Shown here piece after piece: positions 17,856 to 25,233 of a DNA stretch of 35,388 bases (positions are counted from its first letter, which is position 1; each line of letters opens with the position of its first letter). The position numbers and the translations under genes were made by a program. The notes under the pieces are model-generated. The model was not told the origin of the DNA and ran no database searches. It was given only the letters and a program-made list of their open reading frames with translations. Source of the stretch: Burkholderiaceae bacterium (GTDB lineage: Bacteria > Pseudomonadota > Gammaproteobacteria > Burkholderiales > Burkholderiaceae_D); assembly GCA_019751755.1 (NCBI GenBank), contig JAIENA010000256.1, forward strand, positions 1 to 35,388, written 5' to 3'.

Positions 17856-19661
17856 ATGTCTATGCGCACTCATTACTGCGGCCTCACCACTGAAGCCCTG
17901 CTCGGCCAAACCGTCAGCCTGTGCGGCTGGGTACACCGTCGCCGCGATCACGGCGGCGTGATCTTCATCGACTTGCGCGATCGCGAAGGCCTGGTTCAGG
18001 TGGTCTGCAATCCAGAGCAGGCCGAAGTGTTCAAAGTCGCTGAATCGGTCCGTAACGAATACTGCCTGCGCGTGACCGGCCTGGTCAAAGACCGCCTGAC
18101 GGGCACCGTCAACGCCAACCTGAAATCGGGCAAGATCGAAGTGGTCGCCTCGCAAGTCGAAGTGCTGAACGCCTCGGTTGCCGTGCCATTCCAGCTGGAC
18201 GACGACAACCTGTCGGAAACCACCCGCCTGACGCACCGCGTGCTGGACCTGCGCCGTCCGCAAATGCAGAACAACCTGCGCCTGCGTTACAAAGTCACGA
18301 TGGAAGTGCGCAAGTACCTGGACGACCTGGGCTTTATCGACATCGAAACCCCAACGCTGACCAAGTCGACCCCGGAAGGCGCGCGCGACTACCTGGTGCC
18401 ATCGCGTGTTAACGCCGGCAACTTCTTCGCGCTGCCGCAATCGCCACAGCTGTTCAAGCAGCTGCTGATGGTGGCCAACTTCGACCGCTACTACCAGATC
18501 ACCAAGTGCTTCCGCGACGAAGACTTGCGCGCCGACCGCCAGCCTGAATTCACCCAGATCGACTGCGAAACGTCGTTCCTGAACGAACAGGAAATCCGTG
18601 ACCTGTTCGAAGACATGATCCGCAAAGTGTTCAAGAACACCATGTCGGTCGACCTGCCGAACCCGTTCCCGGTGATGGACTTCGCCGAAGCCATGGGCAG
18701 CTACGGTTCGGACAAGCCGGACATGCGCGTCAAGCTGAACTTCACCGAACTGACCGACGTCGTCAAGGATGTGGAATTCAAGATCTTCAACAGCGCCGCC
18801 AACATGAAAAACGGCCGCGTGGTCGGCATGCGTGTACCGAAGGGTGCATCGATGCCACGTTCCGAAATCGACGCGTACACCCAGTTCGTCGCGATTTACG
18901 GCGCCAAGGGCCTGGCGTACATCAAGGTCAACGAGAAAGCCAAAGGCCGTGACGGCCTGCAGTCGCCGATCGTCAAGTCGATCGACGACGCCACGCTGGC
19001 CCGTATCCTGGAACTGACCGGTGCCGAAGACGGCGACCTGATCTTCTTCGGCGCCGACAAGGCCAAGGTGGTCAACGATGCGATCGGCGCGCTGCGCGTG
19101 AAGATCGGCCACTCCGAGTTCGGCAAGGCCAACGGCCTGTTCGACGACGTCTGGGCGCCGCTGTGGGTGGTGGACTTCCCGATGTTCGAATATGACGAGG
19201 AAGACGACCGCTGGACCGCAACCCACCACCCGTTCACCGCGCCGAAAGATGGCCACGAAGACATGCTGGAAACCAATCCAGGCGCCTGCATTGCCAAGGC
19301 TTACGACATGGTCTTGAACGGCTGGGAACTGGGTGGTGGCTCGATCCGTATCCACCGCGAAGAAGTGCAGTCGAAAGTGTTCCGCGCACTGAAGATCGAC
19401 GCCGACGAAGCCCGCCTGAAGTTCGGCTTCCTGCTGGACGCGCTGCAATACGGCGCGCCGCCGCACGGTGGCCTGGCCTTCGGCCTGGACCGTATCGTGA
19501 CCCTGATGACCAAGTCCGATTCGATCCGCGACGTGATCGCCTTCCCGAAAACCCAGCGCGCCCAGTGCCTGCTGACCCAGGCGCCGTCGGAAGTGGATGA
19601 GAAGCAGCTCAAAGAGTTGCATATCCGTCTGCGCGCGACCGAGCCGAAAGTGGCTGGTTAA
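17856..19661 (+). CDS. aspS: Aspartyl-tRNA synthetase, probably non-discriminating
   Basis: 601 residues, bacterial class IIb AspRS. The N-terminal OB-fold anticodon domain starts MSMRTHYCG and includes [12 protein letters not shown]. Motif 2 reads [18 protein letters not shown] and motif 3 [13 protein letters not shown]; the GAD insertion lies in the middle. The OB fold carries His32 and Gly83 where the discriminating E. coli enzyme has Leu and Lys. As I recall, these positions separate enzymes that also charge tRNA-Asn with aspartate, which GatCAB then amidates. The GAGAAA ribosome site supports the ATG at 17856. A strong terminator follows. Confidence 0.97.
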   Translation: MSMRTHYCGLTTEALLGQTVSLCGWVHRRRDHGGVIFIDLRDREGLVQVVCNPEQAEVFKVAESVRNEYCLRVTGLVKDRLTGTVNANLKSGKIEVVASQVEVLNASVAVPFQLDDDNLSETTRLTHRVLDLRRPQMQNNLRLRYKVTMEVRKYLDDLGFIDIETPTLTKSTPEGARDYLVPSRVNAGNFFALPQSPQLFKQLLMVANFDRYYQITKCFRDEDLRADRQPEFTQIDCETSFLNEQEIRDLFEDMIRKVFKNTMSVDLPNPFPVMDFAEAMGSYGSDKPDMRVKLNFTELTDVVKDVEFKIFNSAANMKNGRVVGMRVPKGASMPRSEIDAYTQFVAIYGAKGLAYIKVNEKAKGRDGLQSPIVKSIDDATLARILELTGAEDGDLIFFGADKAKVVNDAIGALRVKIGHSEFGKANGLFDDVWAPLWVVDFPMFEYDEEDDRWTATHHPFTAPKDGHEDMLETNPGACIAKAYDMVLNGWELGGGSIRIHREEVQSKVFRALKIDADEARLKFGFLLDALQYGAPPHGGLAFGLDRIVTLMTKSDSIRDVIAFPKTQRAQCLLTQAPSEVDEKQLKELHIRLRATEPKVAG

Positions 19662-19676
19662 TCAGTCGTACTATGG

Positions 19677-19702
19677 AAAAGGCGCTGCGGCGCCTTTTCT
19701 TT
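19677..19702 (+). terminator. Rho-independent terminator of aspS
   Basis: AAAAGGCGC / GCGCCTTTT, a 9-bp perfect stem with a TGCG loop, followed by CTTTT. It starts 15 bases after the aspS stop and ends 22 bases before nudB. Confidence 0.85.
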
Positions 19703-19724
19703 TGCCTGCCTTTCGCCCCACTGC

Positions 19725-20189
19725 ATGACGAGCCCTTATAAAATCCCCGAATCCGTACTGGTCGTGATCCACACGGCCGACCTGCAAGTGCTGCTGATCG
19801 AGCGCGCCGACAAGCAGGGTTATTGGCAATCCGTGACCGGCTCGCTTGATGCGCCGGACGAACCGATCTTGACCACCGCCGCCCGTGAGCTGTTTGAAGA
19901 AACCGGCATCGTGGCCGATGGAAAAACCATCGTGCTGCGCGACTGGGGCCTGTCGAACGTTTACGAAATTTATCCGGTGTGGCGGCACCGTTATGCGCCC
20001 GGCGTGACGCAGAACACCGAGCACGTGTTTTCGGTCGAAGTACCGCGTGATATTGCCATCGCTCTGAGCCCGCGCGAGCATGTGAGCCACATGTGGTTGC
20101 CGTACCTGGAAGCGGCGGATAAATGTTTTTCGCCGTCGAATGCGGAGGCGCTGTTGTTATTGCCGCGGCAGGTGGCTGCGGCCGGATAA
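19725..20189 (+). CDS. nudB: Dihydroneopterin triphosphate diphosphatase (Nudix)
   Basis: 154-residue Nudix hydrolase that removes pyrophosphate from dihydroneopterin triphosphate in folate synthesis. The Nudix box runs from GSLDAPDEP to ARELFEETGI: spacing from the Glu to RE is canonical, but the loop between the first Gly and that Glu is one residue longer than in E. coli NudB. YKIPESVLVVIHT at the N-terminus and the tryptophan motif GYWQSVTGS are typical of the subfamily. Its position behind aspS is a familiar Burkholderiales arrangement. The aspS terminator ends just upstream, so it needs its own promoter or read-through. Confidence 0.92.
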   Translation: MTSPYKIPESVLVVIHTADLQVLLIERADKQGYWQSVTGSLDAPDEPILTTAARELFEETGIVADGKTIVLRDWGLSNVYEIYPVWRHRYAPGVTQNTEHVFSVEVPRDIAIALSPREHVSHMWLPYLEAADKCFSPSNAEALLLLPRQVAAAG

Positions 20190-20232
20190 TCCCTGCGAGC
20201 GTGGAACTTAGCGTTCCGGGCAGGCGCCGCGG

Positions 20233-20376
20233 TTATCGCTTCGTCAACATCGGTGACGACGTCACGCCCTCATAGACCGCGCCCAGCGGCAGGTTGGTGC
20301 CGCAATCGCTGACGTGAGTCAGGTACAACGTGCTGTCGATGCCGCTCGCGTTAGCGGCGCTGCCGAGTTGTACTAA
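20233..20376 (-). pseudogene. C-terminal fragment of an unrecognised protein
   Basis: Reading the minus strand to a TAA at 20233-20235 gives a well-formed protein end containing ASGIDSTLYLTHVSDCGTN and ending GVTSSPMLTKR. It has no start or usable ribosome site, and the frame runs back into the toxin remnant on the opposite strand. Codon use is like that of neighbouring genes. It is not in frame with the S41-like gene upstream. I do not recognise the family. Confidence 0.4.
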
Positions 20377-20475
20377 ATTAAGTTGCGTGCGCTTGGCTAT
20401 CGTCTGGTGTACCAGATCGATGAAGGCGTCATCACGGTATTGGTGCGGTCAGTCGGCAAGCGCGACAGAAGCGCT
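20377..20475 (+). pseudogene. C-terminal remnant of a RelE/ParE-type toxin
   Basis: In the frame after a TAA at 20374-20376 the text reads IKLRALGYRLVYQIDEGVIT then VLVRSVGKRDRS. This is the typical last half of a RelE-superfamily toxin (KLR..GYRLVYQV....V.VLV..VGKR.R), including the conserved Arg and Tyr of the C-terminal strands. The N-terminal half, start codon and partner antitoxin are missing, so it is a relic of a type II toxin-antitoxin system. The frame runs on into unrelated sequence toward 20589. Confidence 0.6.
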
Positions 20476-20501
20476 GCAACGCCATCCTCGCGCCCACTCC
20501 T

Positions 20502-21980
20502 TCAACGCTTGTTCAAATCCGCTTCCACCACATCAACCAAGTTCTGCGTACTCCATTCCAGTGCACGCACGACGATGGCTGGCTTATAGAATTCGCCGTT
20601 GCCGCGCGGCCGGTTGATGTAGACCTTGGTCGGGATGATCACCCTGGCGCGTCCCGAGTCCAGCTTTTGCGAGCGCACTTCCATGTAAGTGGAGTCGGCG
20701 GAACTCGGAGCGCCGATCAGTCTGGTATTCGGGAAGCGCGTGAAATAGTCCAGCGCATCGAGGCAGGCGCTGGCGCACTGGCCAGGCACCACCACGTACA
20801 GCGGACGAGTGAAGGGCGCCGGGTCACCGTCCACGTCCGCTTCCGGGTTGGGCGGCACGCGATTGTGCTGGTTCTCGATGGCCCAGATCTCGCCGCGTTG
20901 ACGTGCGGCTTGCAGGTTTTCCAGGTTGCGCCGGGCCCATTGTTCAATTTCAGCCTGGCCTTCGTTCTTGAACCTGTCCACCAGTGAGGCAAAGTATTGC
21001 GTGTTGTCCGGCGAGGCGCGATACCAGGTTTCGGTCCGGGCGAAATAAGCGGACAGGCGGCGCGCCACGCGTGCTTCTCCCCACAGGGCGCTGCTGAAAT
21101 TCAAACTCCACACGGAAGAACCACCATGGTTGTGACGCAAGTCCACCACCAGCGCGCGCGCGGAAAGCAGGCGCTGGCGGTTGGCCTTCATGTCGTCGAA
21201 CATGGCTTGATAGGCTGCGCGCTCTTGCTCTTTGGGCTTGAAGGTCGGCAGTGCAGCCCATACCAGGCCCGGACGCGGTTCGGTCAACCCGATGGGAAGC
21301 TTGTCGCCGTTGTAGCTGGTAGTGAACCATTCGCGGCCTTGCTCGGTGAGGGGAGACCATTGCAGCGCCAACTCACTTTCCTTGCCGGCCTGCTCGAAAC
21401 GGCAGCGCTGGGGCGGCGTGACAAATGGATTGCCCCAGTCCATGAACAACCTGCGGGCGTTATCCCACCACATGCCATCTTCATCTTCGCGGCCCTCGAA
21501 TGCGAACACATTCGAGATCACCAGATCGCGGACCGGCACGCCATCGCAGGACACGACGCGTGCGCCTTTGGCTGGCGCGTTGCCTGCCGTGCCATAGACA
21601 TAGAGCGCATCGCCGCGCCAGACGGTGACGAAGCCGGGCCAGCGCCATGCATCGACATCGTCCGGCAAGCTTGGGACCATGCCGGCATGGCCATCCTTGA
21701 TGCGCGCATTGAAGGCCATGATCGCTGCCTTATAGCCGGGCGCATCGTTGACCTTGGCGGCATATTCCAGCCCCAGCTTGCGTGCCGCCGCCAGGTTGCC
21801 GGTAAAGCCAGGATTGGCGCGGTCATATTGGCCGGGATGGTTTTCCTGTGTGATGCGGTAGCCTGCTTCGATGTCTTCAGCGGTGGCTTGACGCCATTGT
21901 TCCGGGGTGCCGGGCAGCGCAGTTGCCGAGGCCAGGTACGGGGTGGCGGCGAAGGCCGTGAGGAAGAGATATTTTTTCAT
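20502..21980 (-). CDS. Exported S41-like serine hydrolase
   Basis: 492 residues. Residues 1-20 are a signal peptide ending ASATA, so the protein acts in the periplasm or outside. The C-terminal half shows the S41 (C-terminal processing/tricorn-like) peptidase fold: ARALVVDLRHNHGGSSVW near residue 274, then PLYVVVPGQCASACLDALDY with the likely nucleophile Ser404 between Cys402 and Cys406, then RLIGAPSSADSTYMEV. The Cys-Ala-Ser-Ala-Cys frame could form a disulphide beside the active site. There is no PDZ domain with normal family text; residues 110-160 may be a diverged one. Substrate unknown. It follows merR by 98 bases on the same strand. A 7-bp hairpin abuts its ATG and no ribosome site is visible. 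Confidence 0.75.
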   Translation of the reverse strand: MKKYLFLTAFAATPYLASATALPGTPEQWRQATAEDIEAGYRITQENHPGQYDRANPGFTGNLAAARKLGLEYAAKVNDAPGYKAAIMAFNARIKDGHAGMVPSLPDDVDAWRWPGFVTVWRGDALYVYGTAGNAPAKGARVVSCDGVPVRDLVISNVFAFEGREDEDGMWWDNARRLFMDWGNPFVTPPQRCRFEQAGKESELALQWSPLTEQGREWFTTSYNGDKLPIGLTEPRPGLVWAALPTFKPKEQERAAYQAMFDDMKANRQRLLSARALVVDLRHNHGGSSVWSLNFSSALWGEARVARRLSAYFARTETWYRASPDNTQYFASLVDRFKNEGQAEIEQWARRNLENLQAARQRGEIWAIENQHNRVPPNPEADVDGDPAPFTRPLYVVVPGQCASACLDALDYFTRFPNTRLIGAPSSADSTYMEVRSQKLDSGRARVIIPTKVYINRPRGNGEFYKPAIVVRALEWSTQNLVDVVEADLNKR

Positions 21981-22008
21981 GGCCGGATTTTAATGAAATG
22001 GTCCGGCC
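21981..22008 (-). promoter_or_regulatory. Hairpin abutting the S41-like gene start codon
   Basis: GGCCGGA / TCCGGCC inverted repeat (7 bp, 14-nt AT-rich loop) ends at the base next to the ATG at 21980. It occupies the place of a ribosome-binding site. Confidence 0.4.
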
Positions 22009-22078
22009 TGAAAACACACCAATTGTCACAGCGGCAACTTTAATGGTGACACATTGGCGCCGCCAAGACATCAATACA

Positions 22079-23110
22079 TCATGCCAACCGTCGCGGTAAC
22101 GCCATCATCGCGCCCCGCACCCACTCCCGCATCGGCGCAGTGATCCACCCCGGATCGGTCAGCCCCGGCTCCCTGGCCAGCGCTTCCCGGATCTTGGCCT
22201 GTGTCGCCGGGTTGTCGCCCGCGAACGAGCGGAACAGCTCAAACCATTGCCGCGCCAACGCCTGCCCCTGCGGTGAGTCTGGCGCATGGCCTTCATCGAT
22301 CGCCAGCCGCACGCGGGCAATCAGCGGCGGCCATTCCTGCGCGCGCTTGCCGATATTGGCGCGCACGAACGCATATTCATCGTCATCGAGGTAACGGCGG
22401 TAAATCGCCAGCTTGCCTTCGTGCGACGCGTCGATGATGAATTGCAGGATGTCGGCCGTGACACCGGACTGTTGCCGCACTTCCGGGTTGTGCTCGTGCA
22501 GCGTGTTGAGGCGGGCAAACAGCACCGGGTTGGCGCCGGTATCGTGCACGCTTTTCGCCATCCAGTGGCGCGCCAGAATTTGCGCTTCCGCATCTTGTGG
22601 CGTGGCGCCGCGATCCATCAGCGCCTGGACCGACGCCACCAGCGCCTTCCATTCCGGCACGGCCACTGCCGCGTTGGTATACAGGGGCAATTGCTGCAAT
22701 TCTTCCGGGGTGAAGTACTTGTCGTACATGTTCATCCTCTCCAAAGTTGTTAGCCAGTCGGCCAGGCTTGGTTCCTGTCCCTGGGCCAGCGCACCATGCA
22801 GCCGCTGTAAGCGGTCGCGCAACACGCCGGCCTGCTCGATTTCGCGCGTCAGCATGGCAATCTGCTGCGCCACCACCGACTGCAGCGACAGGTCCGGCCT
22901 GGACAGATAGGTTCCGACATCGGCCAGCGCCAGGCCGAAACTGCGCAGCGCCTGGATCTGGTGCAGCCGGGCGACATCCGCATCGCTGTACAGCCGGTAA
23001 CCGGCATCGGAACGCGCCGAAGGGGTCAACAAACCAATCGCGTCATAGTGGTGCAGCGCGCGTACCGTCAAGCCGGTCCGGCGGGCCAGTTCCCCAATTT
23101 TTAACGCCAT
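22079..23110 (-). CDS. MerR-family regulator with duplicated TipAS-like effector domain
   Basis: 343 residues. The MerR winged helix covers about residues 1-70 (LKIGELARRTGLTVRALHHY, GYRLYSDADVARLHQIQALR), followed by the dimerisation coiled coil to about 120. The effector part contains two related helical halves: EWKALVASVQALMDRG...AQILARHW near 155-185 and EWPPLIARVRLAIDEG...GQALARQW near 260-290, each followed by a short helix bundle. This is the TipAS pattern, which in known members binds drug-like ligands; the ligand here is unknown. AAGGAAAA upstream of the ATG at 23110 is a good ribosome site. Its own promoter has the long-spacer MerR geometry, so autoregulation is likely. Confidence 0.9.
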   Translation of the reverse strand: MALKIGELARRTGLTVRALHHYDAIGLLTPSARSDAGYRLYSDADVARLHQIQALRSFGLALADVGTYLSRPDLSLQSVVAQQIAMLTREIEQAGVLRDRLQRLHGALAQGQEPSLADWLTTLERMNMYDKYFTPEELQQLPLYTNAAVAVPEWKALVASVQALMDRGATPQDAEAQILARHWMAKSVHDTGANPVLFARLNTLHEHNPEVRQQSGVTADILQFIIDASHEGKLAIYRRYLDDDEYAFVRANIGKRAQEWPPLIARVRLAIDEGHAPDSPQGQALARQWFELFRSFAGDNPATQAKIREALAREPGLTDPGWITAPMREWVRGAMMALPRRLA

Positions 23111-23140
23111 TGGTTTTCCTTATCCTTCAAACGTGGGACC

Positions 23141-23171
23141 ATCGTCGAGCCTGACGTTACGTCAGGGTCAA
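23141..23171 (-). promoter_or_regulatory. MerR-type promoter/operator of the merR-family gene
   Basis: On the minus strand TTGACC (-35, 23171-23166) and GACGAT (-10, 23146-23141) are separated by 19 nt, the long spacer typical of MerR-controlled promoters. The spacer holds the perfect palindrome CCTGACG-TAA-CGTCAGG (23150-23166). The distance from the -10 to the ATG is about 30 nt. An identical copy of the palindrome lies at 26562-26580. Confidence 0.6.
23149..23167. repeat. 19-bp palindromic repeat, copy 1
   Basis: GCCTGACGTTACGTCAGGG, identical over 19 bases to the copy at 26562-26580. This copy is the spacer palindrome of the MerR-type promoter. Confidence 0.85.
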
Positions 23172-23206
23172 GCGATTCAAAATTAATGCCTTTGGTTTCC
23201 CGGCGC

Positions 23207-23313
23207 TTACTTGTAATCATGCTCAGTCGAACGCCAGACGACTTCCCCGGTTTCGACGCAGAGCACACAAACTTCCTGTTCAGCGGGAATACAGATTCAA
23301 TACGAAAGTGCAT
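23207..23313 (-). pseudogene. Small ORF with perfect Shine-Dalgarno, possibly frameshifted
   Basis: An ATG at 23313 sits 5 nt behind a perfect AAGGAGG (23325-23319). The direct frame reads MHFRIESVFPLNRKF and continues for 70 codons to 23101, running through the merR promoter and ending just inside merR. A second frame, entered by a one-base shift within the first six codons, reads CIPAEQEVCVLCVETGEVVW and ends STEHDYK at a TAA at 23207. It has a Cys-x-x-Cys and more ordinary codon choice, so a roughly 36-residue gene with a one-base lesion is my preferred reading. I recognise neither version. The rest of the 23111-23523 gap shows nothing clear. Confidence 0.4.
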
Positions 23314-23523
23314 GGCAACCTCCTTATACGCTATCGACCTTCACAGGGTGAGCGCTGCTGTTACTCCGCCAATAGTGACGCTGTGCTGGGTTTGCCACAC
23401 CAACTCGGGCGGCGCTCGTGACAGATGGCAGATTTTTGTATTTAATCCGTAGAATGAGGAAGAATTAGGTTTCGGCGTTGATGTCGGGGCGTCGGATTTT
23501 CATCTACCTACAAGACCGTCGCC

Positions 23524-25233
23524 ATGAACAAGAAGCTTTCCTCCCCGCTAGACCCGGCAGCACTGCTGGACGTATTCTGGAAGCATTATCCGAGCGTGCT
23601 GCTGACGCCGGAATGCCTTTTTGATAACGCCAACGAGCAGTTTCTGCAATTGTTCGGATATTCCCTGCCACAATTGCGGGGACAACAGCTGTCCGATATC
23701 TTGCTGGCAACGGAGACCGAGCGTGTTGCCGCGAACAACTTGCGTAGTCGTCTGATTGAAGGCGAGGTGCAGCAGTCCGATTTTCGTTGCGTGGCGCGCG
23801 ATGGCCGCGTGATCTGGCTGAACGTGCGCTTGATGCCGGTGCCCGGTGAGGATGGCAAAATTCAAACGATCTTCGGGATGCTGGTCGATATTACCGCATC
23901 CCGTAGCGCGCAGCTCGAACTGGCCAGCTTGCGTGAGTCGATTGACCGCTCGCAGGCGGTGGTCGAGTTCGACATGCAGGGGCGCCTGCTTCAGGCCAAT
24001 CCGAATTTCCTTGCTTTGATGGGGTACAGCAGCGAGGAAATCGTCGGCCAGCATCACCGCATGTTTTGCCTGTCCGACTATGCCCATTCGCTGGACTACG
24101 CGTATTTTTGGGAGCGCCTGCGCCGCGGCGAGTTTGTCTCTGGCGAATTCCTCCGGATTGGCCAGGGCGGGCGCGATGTCTGGATCCAGGCCAGCTATAA
24201 CCCGATCCTGGACCCGGAGGGGCAGCCGGTCAAGGTCGTCAAGTTTGCCTATGATATTACCGCGCAAAAGTTGCTCAATGCCGAGGCCGTCAGCAAAACC
24301 AGCGCGATGTCGCGCTCGCAGGCGGTCATCGAGTTCGATATGGAAGGCCGGGTGGTGGCCGCCAACGATAAATTCCTGCGCACCATGGGCTATACCGCCA
24401 AGGAAGTCATGGGCCAGCATCACAGCATGTTTTGCGCGCCCGATTATGTGCAATCGGCCGATTACCGCAATTTATGGGCCGATTTAAATGCGGGAACCTA
24501 TGCCAGCGGGCGCTTTGAGCGCTTTGCCAAGCATGGCGCATCAGTATGGATTGAAGCCACCTACAACCCGATCTTTGACTTGCATAACAAACCATTCAAG
24601 GTCTGCAAGTTTGCCATGGACGTCACGCCGGTGGTGCAACTGCGCGATCGCCTGCATGAAAAAGTCCGTGCGATTTCAACCGATCTGGACGACCTGGCAC
24701 GTTCCATCGATGCCATCGACCACAGCTCGCAGTGCACGGAGGAGATCGCCAAGCAGACGCTGGCGGCGGCCAACCAGGGCGCTGCCGTGCTGGCGCGTGC
24801 GCGTGATGCGATTGGCGCGGTCCAGCGCTCGTCGGCCGATATCAACGACATCATCAATACCATCGGCGACATCGCCAACCAGACCCATTTGCTGGCATTT
24901 AACGCGGCCATCGAAGCCGCGCGTGCCGGTGAGCATGGCCAGGGCTTTTCCGTGGTGGCCGATGAAGTGCGCAAGCTGGCCGAGAAATCGGCCACGGCGG
25001 CGCGCGAAATCGCTCACCTGGTCGGCGATACCGTCAAACGCGTCGAGGAAGGCAGCCGCCTGAGCGTGGAGGCGGAGCAGACCTTTGCGATGATTTTGTC
25101 GTCGGTGCAGGAAACCAGCAGCGCAGTCGCCACGATCCATAGCGCAACACACGAACAGGCGGCGGCCACCACGCGGGTGTCCAGTCTGCTGAGCCAGCTG
25201 GATGCAGATTCGCAGAGCAGCCAGGCCAAATGA
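23524..25233 (+). CDS. Soluble methyl-accepting chemotaxis protein with three PAS domains
   Basis: 569 residues with no transmembrane segment or signal peptide. PAS1 covers about residues 18-125, PAS2 140-250, PAS3 262-370. PAS2 and PAS3 are near-duplicates ([18 protein letters not shown] and [26 protein letters not shown] and GQHHSMFC), pointing to internal duplication. A short signalling domain (about 375-569) carries the hairpin tip [20 protein letters not shown], then [20 protein letters not shown]. His replaces the usual Asn in QTN and Phe the usual Leu. There is no C-terminal CheR-docking pentapeptide. Soluble PAS-MCPs such as BdlA or Aer2 sense redox, oxygen or metabolic state; the cofactor here is unknown. 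The stop overlaps the CheW-like gene (ATGA). No CheA, CheR or CheB is in the window. Confidence 0.92.
   Translation: MNKKLSSPLDPAALLDVFWKHYPSVLLTPECLFDNANEQFLQLFGYSLPQLRGQQLSDILLATETERVAANNLRSRLIEGEVQQSDFRCVARDGRVIWLNVRLMPVPGEDGKIQTIFGMLVDITASRSAQLELASLRESIDRSQAVVEFDMQGRLLQANPNFLALMGYSSEEIVGQHHRMFCLSDYAHSLDYAYFWERLRRGEFVSGEFLRIGQGGRDVWIQASYNPILDPEGQPVKVVKFAYDITAQKLLNAEAVSKTSAMSRSQAVIEFDMEGRVVAANDKFLRTMGYTAKEVMGQHHSMFCAPDYVQSADYRNLWADLNAGTYASGRFERFAKHGASVWIEATYNPIFDLHNKPFKVCKFAMDVTPVVQLRDRLHEKVRAISTDLDDLARSIDAIDHSSQCTEEIAKQTLAAANQGAAVLARARDAIGAVQRSSADINDIINTIGDIANQTHLLAFNAAIEAARAGEHGQGFSVVADEVRKLAEKSATAAREIAHLVGDTVKRVEEGSRLSVEAEQTFAMILSSVQETSSAVATIHSATHEQAAATTRVSSLLSQLDADSQSSQAK

Larger units (their letters stand above)
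20190..20501. other. Gene-decay scar between nudB and the S41-like gene
   Basis: No intact gene in these 312 bases. Two truncated coding remnants meet at about 20370-20380: the C-terminus of an unknown protein on the minus strand (20233-20376) and the C-terminus of a RelE-type toxin on the plus strand (20377-20475). No terminator, transposase or clear target-site duplication is visible. Confidence 0.6.

Noticed and set aside
17754-19622. 622-codon minus-strand frame opposite aspS
   Set aside because: Shadow of a strongly conserved gene; no motifs and no ribosome site.
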